Positions 53,009 to 61,601 of a stretch of DNA of 64,000 nt are shown in pieces. The notes beneath the pieces were generated by a model. That model worked only from the letters and a program-made list of their open reading frames with translations. It made no database searches and had not been told where the DNA came from. Numbering within the stretch: the first letter of the stretch is position 1; each line of letters opens with the position of its first letter. The position numbers were made by a program, and so were the translations under genes. Origin of the DNA: JAPOUP01 sp965203255 (GTDB lineage: Bacteria; Pseudomonadota; Alphaproteobacteria; Rhodobacterales; Rhodobacteraceae). The stretch lies in assembly GCA_965203255.1 (NCBI GenBank), contig OZ241882.1:3410001-3474000 (forward strand), given 5' to 3'.

Positions 53009-54022
53009 CGGGGTCCGGGCGGAGCCCCCGCCCGGCCCGACGGCCCGACAGCTTCGACCCCCGGTGGCCCCGCCGCCGGGGGTTTTCCAGTGGCGCGGCG
53101 CTCTGGCCCGGCCGCGCACGGCCCGCGGTCTTTCGACAGGGCGCTGTTGGATCAGTGTTTCCGAGGTGTGTCCGCGGCTGCAAGGGGAACGGCCTGCAAC
53201 CGTCACCGGGCCGCACGGCAATGGCCTTCGGATAGCCCCAACGTTCCGGAGCGGCTTTCCGTGCCGGCCGCAAGCCATTGACATGGCGCGGTTTTCGGTG
53301 CTCCGGAAATTTTTTCGCCGGACCAATTGACAGGCGGGCGCTGATTCGTATGCTGCTGTCACACAGTTACGGAAACCGGCCATGGCCCGGCGAATCGCCG
53401 GCCTCAGGTCGACCACCTTGGCCTGACCCGGCGGCGGTCCGCCGACATCCAGGAGACCGTGGCGTCGCTGCCCAACGACAGCCGCAACGAGCTGGGGAGG
53501 ACCATCCGCAGGCACCTCGGCTGGACGGTGGCGAGGGTTCCAGCGCAGGCACCTCCGTCATGCGGACGGGTTCGCGCCCCCAATGGCATTTCCTTAAGGA
53601 CTCGCGCCTGTCCGTGGCAGGCGACCCCTGCCGTTTCGGGTTCTTCCGGCTTCAGGCCGTGGCCTTGCCCCTTCGGCTCCACTTGCCGACGGGCTTCATC
53701 GATCTCCGGGGATACGGCCGCCCTGGCCGGAGCCGGCTGCGCACCTTGAGGATTCCCTCCGCCATCCGTGTCACGGTCCGGGCGACGGCGTCGGCCTGCG
53801 CGGGCGGCGTCTCCTCGGTGTTGGCGGCCACGACCGCGACCGCGTTCCTGAAGTTCACGGCCTGGCGTTCCTTCCCGCGCCCGCGCATGTCCGCGAGCAG
53901 GCCGTCGCCATGTCCGGACAGGAGCCGCGTCATGGCGATCAGGTTGGAGTGGGCATGGAGTTCCTGGCGTACGCCGCGCTCGGTCCGGCCGTGGAACCCG
54001 GCCACCGCGATGGTTTGCCTGG
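51403..54022 (+). repeat. 2.62-kb inverted repeat, left arm
   Basis: Every landmark pairs with the right arm so that coordinates sum to 111222: start codon of E with that of F, both stops, terminators and the outer end. No net indel has accumulated. It begins CGGCGTTTCAAC and ends GGTTTGCCTGG. It contains lipoprotein E and part of an IS4-type transposase fragment. Confidence 0.9.
53057..53086 (+). terminator. Intrinsic terminator after lipoprotein E
   Basis: ACCCCCGGTGGC pairs with GCCGCCGGGGGT and is followed by TTT, about 50 bp after the E stop. The inverted arm carries the same hairpin for copy F (about 58136-58165). Confidence 0.72.
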
Positions 54023-54460
54023 AGACCTTGTACAGTTCCTCGGTCGACCAGCGTCCGTGGTGGAGGTCGCCGAGGTCGCCGACGGCAACGTCGTCCGCGG
54101 CCGTCAGCGTCGTGGCGAGATCGAGGTCGTCGGTCCTGCAACGGACCAGCCGGACGTCGACCGGGTCGAACCGCTCGCCGGGCCAGCGCCTAGCGGGTCC
54201 GCGCCTCGTGTCCGGTCCCGGGGACGCTGCGACGACGGTCTCGGCGCCGTCGCCCGTCATGAAGTCCCTGAAGGCGCCCGCGCTGTTGGCCTGGAGCCGG
54301 AACACCGGGTGGGCGCCGGTGCGGATGACGGCGTGCACGAGCTCGAACGAGAAATATCCCGATCGAACACGACGACGTCTCCGGCCCCCAGGGCGTGCAG
54401 GTGGCCCCTACCGTGTCATGATAAGTCTGCATGGCAACGGGCTATTCCATTTCGCGCAGG
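53652..54460 (-). pseudogene. IS4-family transposase, C-terminal remnant
   Basis: The frame at 54338-53652 reads AVIRTGAHPVFRLQANSAGA, then HHGRWSTEELYKVSRQTIAV, AGFHGRTERGVRQELHAHSN and LIAMTRLL. The YxxRWxxEExYK-type motif carries the last catalytic glutamate of IS4 transposases. A one-base deletion near 54355 (VVVFDR then out of frame) separates it from its upstream part. Beyond 54460 another short minus-strand segment (VAHLGGYRDRKHDPEPGNQI) looks like the C-terminus of a further transposase. The part within the inverted repeat is duplicated at 57200-57570. Confidence 0.72.
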
Positions 54461-54614
54461 GCGTGCCTCCGGCCGGCGCTGAAGCCGATCCCGTGGCCGA
54501 GCGTGGCGCCTGTCAGCCGCGTCTGGCCGTGCCACATGATCTGGTTTCCCGGCTCGGGATCGTGTTTCCGGTCGCGGTATCCGCCGAGGTGCGCGACCAG
54601 GCGCACCGCCGCGC

Positions 54615-56956
54615 CTTTCAACAGGACACTGTTAACTCAGTGTTTCCGGCGGTGTATCCCCGGCCGCATGAGGATCGGTCTGCGACACTACGGCGACGGG
54701 ACGGTTGACTGGCTGAAGGCGAGGCTGGCGGCCGGGGACGGCACCCGGTCCTCCCTGGCGCGGGGGCTGTGCGAGCGCGAGGGCTGGCGGAACGCGCGGG
54801 GCGAGCCCTGCCTCGCCTCGGCGCGGGCCGCCCTGCCGAAGCTGTCGGCGGCGCTCGGGCTGCCGCTGCCGGAGGCGCGGCCGATGGAAGGGGCCGGGCC
54901 GGCCTCGCCGGCCCCCTCCCCGGACCATCCCGACAGGCGGCTGTCGTGCGCCCTGGAGGGTCTCGGCGGGGTCGAGGTGGTTCCGGTGCCCGACGCGGAG
55001 AGGGGGCTGGCGCGGTCGATGATGGCCACGCACCATCCGAGGGGCGACGCCGCCTGTCCCGGCGGGCGCCTCCGCTACTGGATCCGCTCGTCCGTGCACG
55101 GCGTCCTCGGCGGGTTCACCGTCGGCGCCGCCTCCTGGCGCCACGCGGCGCGGGACGCCCACATCGGCTGGTCGCAGGCGGCGCGGGACGCCAGCATCGG
55201 GCTTGTGGCCAGCAACGACAGGTTCCTCCTGCTTCCGGGCGTGCGGGTGTACGGACTGGCCTCCCTTGCGCTCTCCCTGCTCGCCGACCGCGTTGCCGGC
55301 GACTGGGAGGCCCGCTACGGTGTGCGTCCGGTGCTGGCCTACAGCTTCGTGGGGGCGGGGCACACGGGGTTCAGCTACCGGGCGGCGGGCTGGACGTGCT
55401 GCCGCGCGCCGGGCCGGGGGGCGGGGCTCCGGGTGTACGCGAGGCCGCTGTCGGCGGACTGGCGGGAGGCGCTCGGGCGCGGGCCGGAGCGGGTGATCGG
55501 CGGCGGGCCGCCGGCGGAGTATGGGGAGGACGCGACATGGGCGGAGACGGAGTACGGGCGGAGCGGGACCGGCGACGCGCGCGTGCGCGCCCGGCTGGTG
55601 GCGATGGGCGGGGCCTGGTGCGCGAGACCGGGCGCGCCGCTGCCGGTGATCTTCCCGGGCGAGGCGGAGCAGCGGGCGGCGTACAGGTTCCTGTCCAACC
55701 CGAGGGTCGCCGTGCGTGACATCCTCGAGCCCCACCAGGAGGCGATGGTCGACCGCTGCCGCAGCCAGCCCGTCGTGCTGGCCGTGCAGGACACCACGAT
55801 GGTCAACTACAGCGGGCTGGAGGGGACGAAAGGCCTTGTGGGCCTCGGCGGCGGCGGAAAGGGCAGCAGGGGGATCGCGGCCCACGCCGGCGTCGCGTCC
55901 GTCGAGGGCGGATGCGCCCTCGGGGTGCTGCACCTCGACGCCGACTTCCGGGAGGAGGACAGGGAAAACGCGGGCGGGGGCGCGGAGAGCGGGCGCTGGA
56001 CGGACGCCTTCGCCAGTTCCGCCGAGATGGCGGCGGCCTGCCCGCGGACCCGTGTGGTGAACCTCCGCGACCGGGAGGGCGACATGTGGGAGCTGCTGCC
56101 GGAGGGGTGCGGTTCCGCTGGCGCGGACGGCGGCGCCGGCCTTCTGGTCCGCGCCAGCCGGCCGGACAGGCGGCGGGCGCTCACGGAGGACGGCGGGGCG
56201 GAGGACCTGTTCACGCACACGGAAGGGTTCCCCACCCTGGCGACGAAGATGATCGACATCGAGGCCTGCGGCGGACCCCGCGGACGGAAGACGCGGAAAG
56301 GCGTCAGGCTGGAGGTGCGGGCCGGCTTCGTCGACCCCGTCCCGCCGACCGACCTGCCGAAGGGCACGCCGCCCCTGCGCATGCTCGCCGTCCGCGTGAC
56401 GGAACCCCGGCCGCCGAAGGGAAAGGAGCGCCTCGACTGGCTGCTGACGGCCACCGAGGGCGGGCCCGACGCGGCGAACGCGCTGCGCGTCGCGGGCTGG
56501 TACGAGCGGAGGTGGCTGACCGGGGAATGGTTCAGCGCCCTGAAGACCGGGACGCGGATCAGGGACCGCCGGCTCAACGCCGCCGACGACCTGCGCCGCT
56601 GCCTCGCCTTCGACGCCGTCACCGCCTGCACCGTCATGTCGGGCGGGCGCCTCGCGCGAAGCGAGCCGGACAGGCCGGCACGGACCGTCGTCCACCCGGT
56701 CGGGATACACGTCCTCGCAGTGCACATGGCGAAGCCCAACCACCGCAGGCAGCGCGGACCGCCCGACCCGGACCAGACGGTCAGGGAGTTCGCCGTCAAC
56801 ACCGCGCGCCTCGCCGGATTCATCCCGTCGAGGCGCCAGCCCACGCCGGGCACACGCAAGCTATGGGAAGGATACATGATACTGTCACTCTTCACCGAAA
56901 ACTACCGGGCCATGCGGGACTACGCCGGCACTGAGTCAACAGTGTTACATTGAAAG
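54615..56956 (+). mobile_element. Complete Tn5/IS4-like element carrying a DruA-domain transposase
   Basis: The terminal repeats CTTTCAACAGGACACTGTTA... (54615-54642) and, inward from the right, CTTTCAATGTAACACTGTTG... (56956-56929) match at 23 of 28 positions. They are flanked by the 9-bp duplication CCGCCGCGC (54606-54614 and 56957-56965). At 2342 bp it contains a single gene that fills it end to end. It sits in the loop of the E/F inverted repeat, inside older transposase debris. Confidence 0.9.
54668..56953 (+). CDS. Transposase with N-terminal DruA-like (DUF4338) domain fused to Tn5-like DDE domain
   Basis: 761 residues from ATG 54668. Residues about 90-260 match the DUF4338/DruA domain: MMATHHPRGDAACPGGRLRY, IRSSVHGVLGGFTVGAASWR, ARDAHIGWSQAARDASIGLV, NDRFLLLPGVRVYGLASLAL and VLAYSFVGAGHTGFSYRAAG. 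From about 320 comes an IS4/Tn5-like transposase: FPGEAEQRAAYRFLSNPRVA, VLAVQDTTMVNYSGLEGTKG with D375, VVNLRDREGDMWELLPEG with D468, and YERRWLTGEWFSALKTG with E620. DruA is a component of the Druantia phage-defence system, but the other Druantia proteins are absent. Here the domain more likely serves DNA recognition or processing in transposition. A decayed relative lies at 30245-32444. Confidence 0.87.
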   Translation: MRIGLRHYGDGTVDWLKARLAAGDGTRSSLARGLCEREGWRNARGEPCLASARAALPKLSAALGLPLPEARPMEGAGPASPAPSPDHPDRRLSCALEGLGGVEVVPVPDAERGLARSMMATHHPRGDAACPGGRLRYWIRSSVHGVLGGFTVGAASWRHAARDAHIGWSQAARDASIGLVASNDRFLLLPGVRVYGLASLALSLLADRVAGDWEARYGVRPVLAYSFVGAGHTGFSYRAAGWTCCRAPGRGAGLRVYARPLSADWREALGRGPERVIGGGPPAEYGEDATWAETEYGRSGTGDARVRARLVAMGGAWCARPGAPLPVIFPGEAEQRAAYRFLSNPRVAVRDILEPHQEAMVDRCRSQPVVLAVQDTTMVNYSGLEGTKGLVGLGGGGKGSRGIAAHAGVASVEGGCALGVLHLDADFREEDRENAGGGAESGRWTDAFASSAEMAAACPRTRVVNLRDREGDMWELLPEGCGSAGADGGAGLLVRASRPDRRRALTEDGGAEDLFTHTEGFPTLATKMIDIEACGGPRGRKTRKGVRLEVRAGFVDPVPPTDLPKGTPPLRMLAVRVTEPRPPKGKERLDWLLTATEGGPDAANALRVAGWYERRWLTGEWFSALKTGTRIRDRRLNAADDLRRCLAFDAVTACTVMSGGRLARSEPDRPARTVVHPVGIHVLAVHMAKPNHRRQRGPPDPDQTVREFAVNTARLAGFIPSRRQPTPGTRKLWEGYMILSLFTENYRAMRDYAGTESTVLH

Positions 56957-56999
56957 CCGCCGCGCCGCCTCCCTGTGCTGTGTGGTGTCGGTCATGGTC

Positions 57000-57199
57000 A
57001 GTCTCCTTTCATCCGTCAGCCGGTCCGACCGGGTGGGGTCAGGACCGGAAAAACCGGCGCGAGAGGGAAAGACCGGAATCGGATCTGTCAAGGGACCCGC
57101 CGGTGGAGACCGGTTTCGGTGGATTCGGACCGGAAAAACCGGTTATTGTCTGATTTCAATGACTTGACGTCAGGTGGAAAAAATATGGGTGACGCGACA
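57000..57199. other. Cluster of ACCGG/CCGGT palindromes beside the right arm
   Basis: Between the element end and the repeat arm, GACCGGAAAAACCGG occurs twice (near 57048 and 57129) with related GACCGGAATCGG and GACCGGTTTCGG copies. They may be regulator or transposase binding sites, or debris. No gene is supported. Confidence 0.35.
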
Positions 57200-59819
57200 C
57201 CAGGCAAACCATCGCGGTGGCCGGGTTCCACGGCCGGACCGAGCGCGGCGTACGCCAGGAACTCCATGCCCACTCCAACCTGATCGCCATGACGCGGCTC
57301 CTGTCCGGACATGGCGACGGCCTGCTCGCGGACATGCGCGGGCGCGGGAAGGAACGCCAGGCCGTGAACTTCAGGAACGCGGTCGCGGTCGTGGCCGCCA
57401 ACACCGAGGAGACGCCGCCCGCGCAGGCCGACGCCGTCGCCCGGACCGTGACACGGATGGCGGAGGGAATCCTCAAGGTGCGCAGCCGGCTCCGGCCAGG
57501 GCGGCCGTATCCCCGGAGATCGATGAAGCCCGTCGGCAAGTGGAGCCGAAGGGGCAAGGCCACGGCCTGAAGCCGGAAGAACCCGAAACGGCAGGGGTCG
57601 CCTGCCACGGACAGGCGCGAGTCCTTAAGGAAATGCCATTGGGGGCGCGAACCCGTCCGCATGACGGAGGTGCCTGCGCTGGAACCCTCGCCACCGTCCA
57701 GCCGAGGTGCCTGCGGATGGTCCTCCCCAGCTCGTTGCGGCTGTCGTTGGGCAGCGACGCCACGGTCTCCTGGATGTCGGCGGACCGCCGCCGGGTCAGG
57801 CCAAGGTGGTCGACCTGAGGCCGGCGATTCGCCGGGCCATGGCCGGTTTCCGTAACTGTGTGACAGCAGCATACGAATCAGCGCCCGCCTGTCAATTGGT
57901 CCGGCGAAAAAATTTCCGGAGCACCGAAAACCGCGCCATGTCAATGGCTTGCGGCCGGCACGGAAAGCCGCTCCGGAACGTTGGGGCTATCCGAAGGCCA
58001 TTGCCGTGCGGCCCGGTGACGGTTGCAGGCCGTTCCCCTTGCAGCCGCGGACACACCTCGGAAACACTGATCCAACAGCGCCCTGTCGAAAGACCGCGGG
58101 CCGTGCGCGGCCGGGCCAGAGCGCCGCGCCACTGGAAAACCCCCGGCGGCGGGGCCACCGGGGGTCGAAGCTGTCGGGCCGTCGGGCCGGGCGGGGGCTC
58201 CGCCCGGACCCCGCTACTCGAGCGGCTCGTCAGTGCTGGGGGACGTCACGCCGAACGCGCCGACCATCCTGCTGGACAGTCCGTGCTCGGCGTAGAACGA
58301 TCCGGTCGCGGCCTTCGGAAGCAGGCCGGCGCCGCCCCTGTCGTAGAAGGCGCCCGTCCACTTGCCGCCGGCCCGTCCGGCGGTTCCGTCCATGGTCCAC
58401 AGCGTGAGGCCCAATATACCTTGGCTGTCGTCTTCGGTGAAATTCCCGGTGTCGCCGATAACCCGCTTCTGCAGATCCACGGACCAGTCCCGCGGCATGC
58501 CGTCGCCGCCCGTGAACCCCTTGGTCATGAACCCGTCGATGGTGCCCGTGACGCTGTCGGAGGTGCCGGTGAAGTCGGCGACGAGCCCGGCGTCCGCGGT
58601 GAACGTGCCGGACTCGGAGCTGAGGGCGTACACGCCGGCGGCGGCGCCCTCATACGTCGCCTTTCCGCTTAGATTGGTGTCGGCGGCGAGGCCGGAGGGT
58701 TCCTTGCCCGGCCCCCTTTGGCTATTATGGAACGCGCTCACGTCCCACCTGCCGTCCGCCCCCTTCCGGATCCAGTAGCCGTAGGAGACGTAGGCTTTGT
58801 TGTCGTCATCGTCGCTCTTTATCCTGTCGCTCGCGTTGTCGGGCTTGAACCTCCATTCCATGTTATTATTGCTGACCACACGGGTCGAGAATTGCAAACT
58901 CCTGGTCATATCGCCCAACAAGAGGCTGCCCGTGGCTTGCCTTACTGCGCAGGCCCTGTTGGCGCCGCCGGGCCTGCAGAGGAATTCGCCGGACACGCCT
59001 TGGAAAGTGCCCTTTACCCGATACGTTTCTCCGAAATTTCCGACCCTGTTGATCCCGGCCACGAGCTCGAGTCCGTCAATCGTTACGTCTTGCGTCTCTT
59101 CATGCACCTTTTCGACCCAGCCGTCGGCACCCTCTATGTTCAACTTATCCCGCCACGCTTTGTAGAAAGGGTCCCCCGGAGCGCTGTACCGGTTGTCGTA
59201 GACCACCGCCTCGTAGGTGGCGCCACCGGATTCCAGCGTGTACCTCGAGCCCGTCCAGCCCTCGAGCGCCGCAACCATGGCGGCCTTGTCCCGCTCCAGG
59301 TTCACGACATCGTCCCTGCCGATGCTGATGTCCAGGGTGGCATCGTTGACCACACCGCCTGACTCCTCGATGTCGCTGAACACCGCATACCGCTTTTTGA
59401 GATCATCGTCCGCGTTATCGTAGCGGGCGATGCCGGCATACACCGCCTCCGCCTCCTTCGTCATGGCGGCCGCGCGCATTTCCGTTTTGCTTTCTAACCG
59501 GCCCTCGTGCCTGGCAAGCGCCGCGCGGAGCCTGTCCTTGTCGGCGTCGGGGATGTCGGCGGCATCGATCCTGGCCTTGGCCGCCGCGACCGCGTCCCGG
59601 GCGGCCTTCACGGTCGCCTCGGGGGAACCGGCCATGACCTTGCCGACCGCGGTCCCGGCCGCTTTGATCTCGGTGTCCGTGATCGCCTTGACCGCGGCAG
59701 CAACCTTCGCCGTATCCTGCGCCGCCGTCGTCCCGCCGGGCGGCGTCGGCGTCGTGCCACCGCCGCCGCAGCCCGCGGCGGCCAGCGCGGCGGCGGCCAT
59801 AACCGCCGTTGAAACGCCG
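57200..59819 (-). repeat. 2.62-kb inverted repeat, right arm
   Basis: Partner of 51403-54022, containing lipoprotein F and an IS4-type transposase fragment (57217-57570, plus strand, reading GFHGRTERGVRQELHAHSN). The loop between the arms is 54023-57199. Confidence 0.9.
58214..59800 (-). CDS. Putative surface lipoprotein with TbpB-like domain (copy F, identical to E)
   Basis: 528 residues from the family ATG at 59800; the sequence is identical by eye to copy E from its Met onward. The upstream flank differs. Instead of the pufC-derived leader it has the common flank CCGGGTTCCGGCGTTTCAAC shared with copies B, D and G. The frame is open upstream to 59953 without a good ribosome site. It is divergent from AAA/PD-(D/E)XK copy 4, the same arrangement as B with copy 1. 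With the family ATG the signal peptide is only 10 residues, so this copy may be poorly exported or silent. Confidence 0.68.
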   Translation of the reverse strand: MAAAALAAAGCGGGGTTPTPPGGTTAAQDTAKVAAAVKAITDTEIKAAGTAVGKVMAGSPEATVKAARDAVAAAKARIDAADIPDADKDRLRAALARHEGRLESKTEMRAAAMTKEAEAVYAGIARYDNADDDLKKRYAVFSDIEESGGVVNDATLDISIGRDDVVNLERDKAAMVAALEGWTGSRYTLESGGATYEAVVYDNRYSAPGDPFYKAWRDKLNIEGADGWVEKVHEETQDVTIDGLELVAGINRVGNFGETYRVKGTFQGVSGEFLCRPGGANRACAVRQATGSLLLGDMTRSLQFSTRVVSNNNMEWRFKPDNASDRIKSDDDDNKAYVSYGYWIRKGADGRWDVSAFHNSQRGPGKEPSGLAADTNLSGKATYEGAAAGVYALSSESGTFTADAGLVADFTGTSDSVTGTIDGFMTKGFTGGDGMPRDWSVDLQKRVIGDTGNFTEDDSQGILGLTLWTMDGTAGRAGGKWTGAFYDRGGAGLLPKAATGSFYAEHGLSSRMVGAFGVTSPSTDEPLE

Positions 59820-59967
59820 GAACCCGGACGGCCCGGGCGGCCCGCGGATCCCTCCCCGCCCGGGGAACCGCGGCCCGCGCCGGAAAGGGGTGGCGCGGGC
59901 CGCGGTTCCCCGGTAAGGTCGCGTGAGCCCCGCAGGGGCCTTCCACAGGCCACGGACGGAGAGACCG

Positions 59968-61527
59968 ATGACCCGCCGCCGCCTTCCGATCGGGATCCAG
60001 GACTTCCGGCGACTCCGGGAAACGGACTGCTACTACGTCGACAAGACCCCCCTCGTCCGGGAGCTTGTCGACCAGAGCGACCACTGCTTCCTCTCCCGCC
60101 CCCGCCGGTTCGGCAAGAGCCTGCTGCTGGACACGCTGAGGTCGCTGTTCGAGTGCCGCGAGGAGCTGTTCCGGGGCCTCGGCATCCACGGCCACTGGGA
60201 CTGGTCCGCCCCCCATCCGGTGGTCCGGCTGAGCTTTGACGGGAAATACAACGACCCGGAGGATCTTGAGCGCAGCATCCTCACGCAACTCGACGTGATC
60301 GAGCGCAACGCGGGCCTCTCCGGCGCTTCCCGCCGCGCCGGGCCCGAACGGCTGCTGGATCTCCTCGACCGCCTGCACCATGCCTCCGGGCGCCAGGTGG
60401 CGGTCCTGGTGGACGAGTACGACAAGCCGATCCTCGACGCGCTGCACGACCCGGGGCTGGCGAGGGCCAACCGCGACTACCTGCGCGGGTTCTACGGCAT
60501 CGTCAAGGGCAGCGCGGAGCACGTCCGCTTCACCTTCGTCACCGGCGTGAGCATGTTCTCCAAGGTCAGCCTGTTCTCGGGCCTCAACAACCTCGAGGAC
60601 ATCAGCCTCGACCCGCGCTACGCGACCATCTGCGGCTACACGGAGGGCGACCTCGACCGGGTCTTCGCTCCGGAACTCGGCGGGCTGGACCGGGACGAGA
60701 TCCGGGCCTGGTACAACGGCTACCACTGGCTCGGCGGGGAGAGGGTCTACAACCCCTACGACGTGCTGCTGCTGCTGCGGAACCGCAGGTTCCGGCCGTG
60801 GTGGTTCGAGACCGGATCGCCGGCGTTCCTGTTCCGGACGCTTGTGGAGAGGTCCATCGGCCCGATGGAGCTGGAGAACCGGATGGCGGACATGCCGCTC
60901 GTCTCCAGGTTCGACGTGGACGACATCGGAGTCGAGGCGCTGCTGTTCCAGACCGGCTACCTGACCATCGCGGAGGAGCGGAGCGACGGCTTCGACACGC
61001 TCTACCGGCTGGACTACCCCAACCTGGAGGTGCGGACCAGCCTGAACCGGGGCCTGCTGCGGCACCTGGGCAAGGGCAGGCTGCCTCTGGAGGACGGCCG
61101 GGACCTTCGCGCACTTCTGGAAGCGAACGACTTCGGGGGGTTCGGCGACCGGCTCCGGTCGTACCTGTCGGCGATCCCGTACCAGTGGCACGCCACCGGT
61201 GACCTCGCCCGTTACGAGGCGTGGTACGCGAGCCTGCTGCACATGTGCCTCCGCGCCGTCGGCGTGGACGTCCGGGCGGAGGACGCGTCCAGCCACGGCC
61301 GCGCGGACATGACGGTGCTGACGGGCGGGCAGGTGTTCGTGCTGGAGTTCAAGATGGCGGAGGGTGACGGGGACGCGGAGGCCGCGCTGGACGCGGCGCT
61401 CGCCCAGATGCGCGGGCGCGGCTACGCGGACAGGTGGCGCGGGCGCGGGGAGCCGGTCCACCTGATCGGCGTGGCCTGCGGGCGCGGGGCGAGGAACCTC
61501 CTGGCGGTCAGGGCCGAGCCGGCCTGA
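59968..61527 (+). CDS. AAA-ATPase-like / PD-(D/E)XK protein (DUF1703 type), copy 4
   Basis: 519 residues from ATG 59968 after GGAGAGACCG. The Walker A-like RPRRFGKSLLLDTL, Walker B-like VLVDEYDKP and nuclease motif RADMTVL / EFKM are kept. Distinct patches are VRELVDQSDHCFLSRP near the N-terminus, KGSAEHVRF for KDCAEHVRF, and LLLRNRRFRPWWFETG. Its divergent neighbour is lipoprotein F and its downstream neighbour is lipoprotein G, repeating the B / copy 1 / C layout. The role is unknown; a nuclease or DNA-transaction activity is inferred from the superfamily. Confidence 0.85.
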   Translation: MTRRRLPIGIQDFRRLRETDCYYVDKTPLVRELVDQSDHCFLSRPRRFGKSLLLDTLRSLFECREELFRGLGIHGHWDWSAPHPVVRLSFDGKYNDPEDLERSILTQLDVIERNAGLSGASRRAGPERLLDLLDRLHHASGRQVAVLVDEYDKPILDALHDPGLARANRDYLRGFYGIVKGSAEHVRFTFVTGVSMFSKVSLFSGLNNLEDISLDPRYATICGYTEGDLDRVFAPELGGLDRDEIRAWYNGYHWLGGERVYNPYDVLLLLRNRRFRPWWFETGSPAFLFRTLVERSIGPMELENRMADMPLVSRFDVDDIGVEALLFQTGYLTIAEERSDGFDTLYRLDYPNLEVRTSLNRGLLRHLGKGRLPLEDGRDLRALLEANDFGGFGDRLRSYLSAIPYQWHATGDLARYEAWYASLLHMCLRAVGVDVRAEDASSHGRADMTVLTGGQVFVLEFKMAEGDGDAEAALDAALAQMRGRGYADRWRGRGEPVHLIGVACGRGARNLLAVRAEPA

Positions 61528-61601
61528 CCGGGCGATGGCGAGAGGCGGCACCGGGCTGTCCCCGGCACCTCCGGCGGAACCCTGGCACGGCCGGGTTCCG
61601 G

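Noticed and set aside
53278..54708. 476-codon plus-strand ORF across the left repeat arm
   Set aside because: It is antisense to the IS4-type transposase remnant and changes abruptly where the repeat arm ends.
54668..56953. A Druantia defence system
   Set aside because: Only the DruA-like domain is present, fused to a transposase and bounded by transposon ends; no DruB-DruE or DruH genes are nearby.
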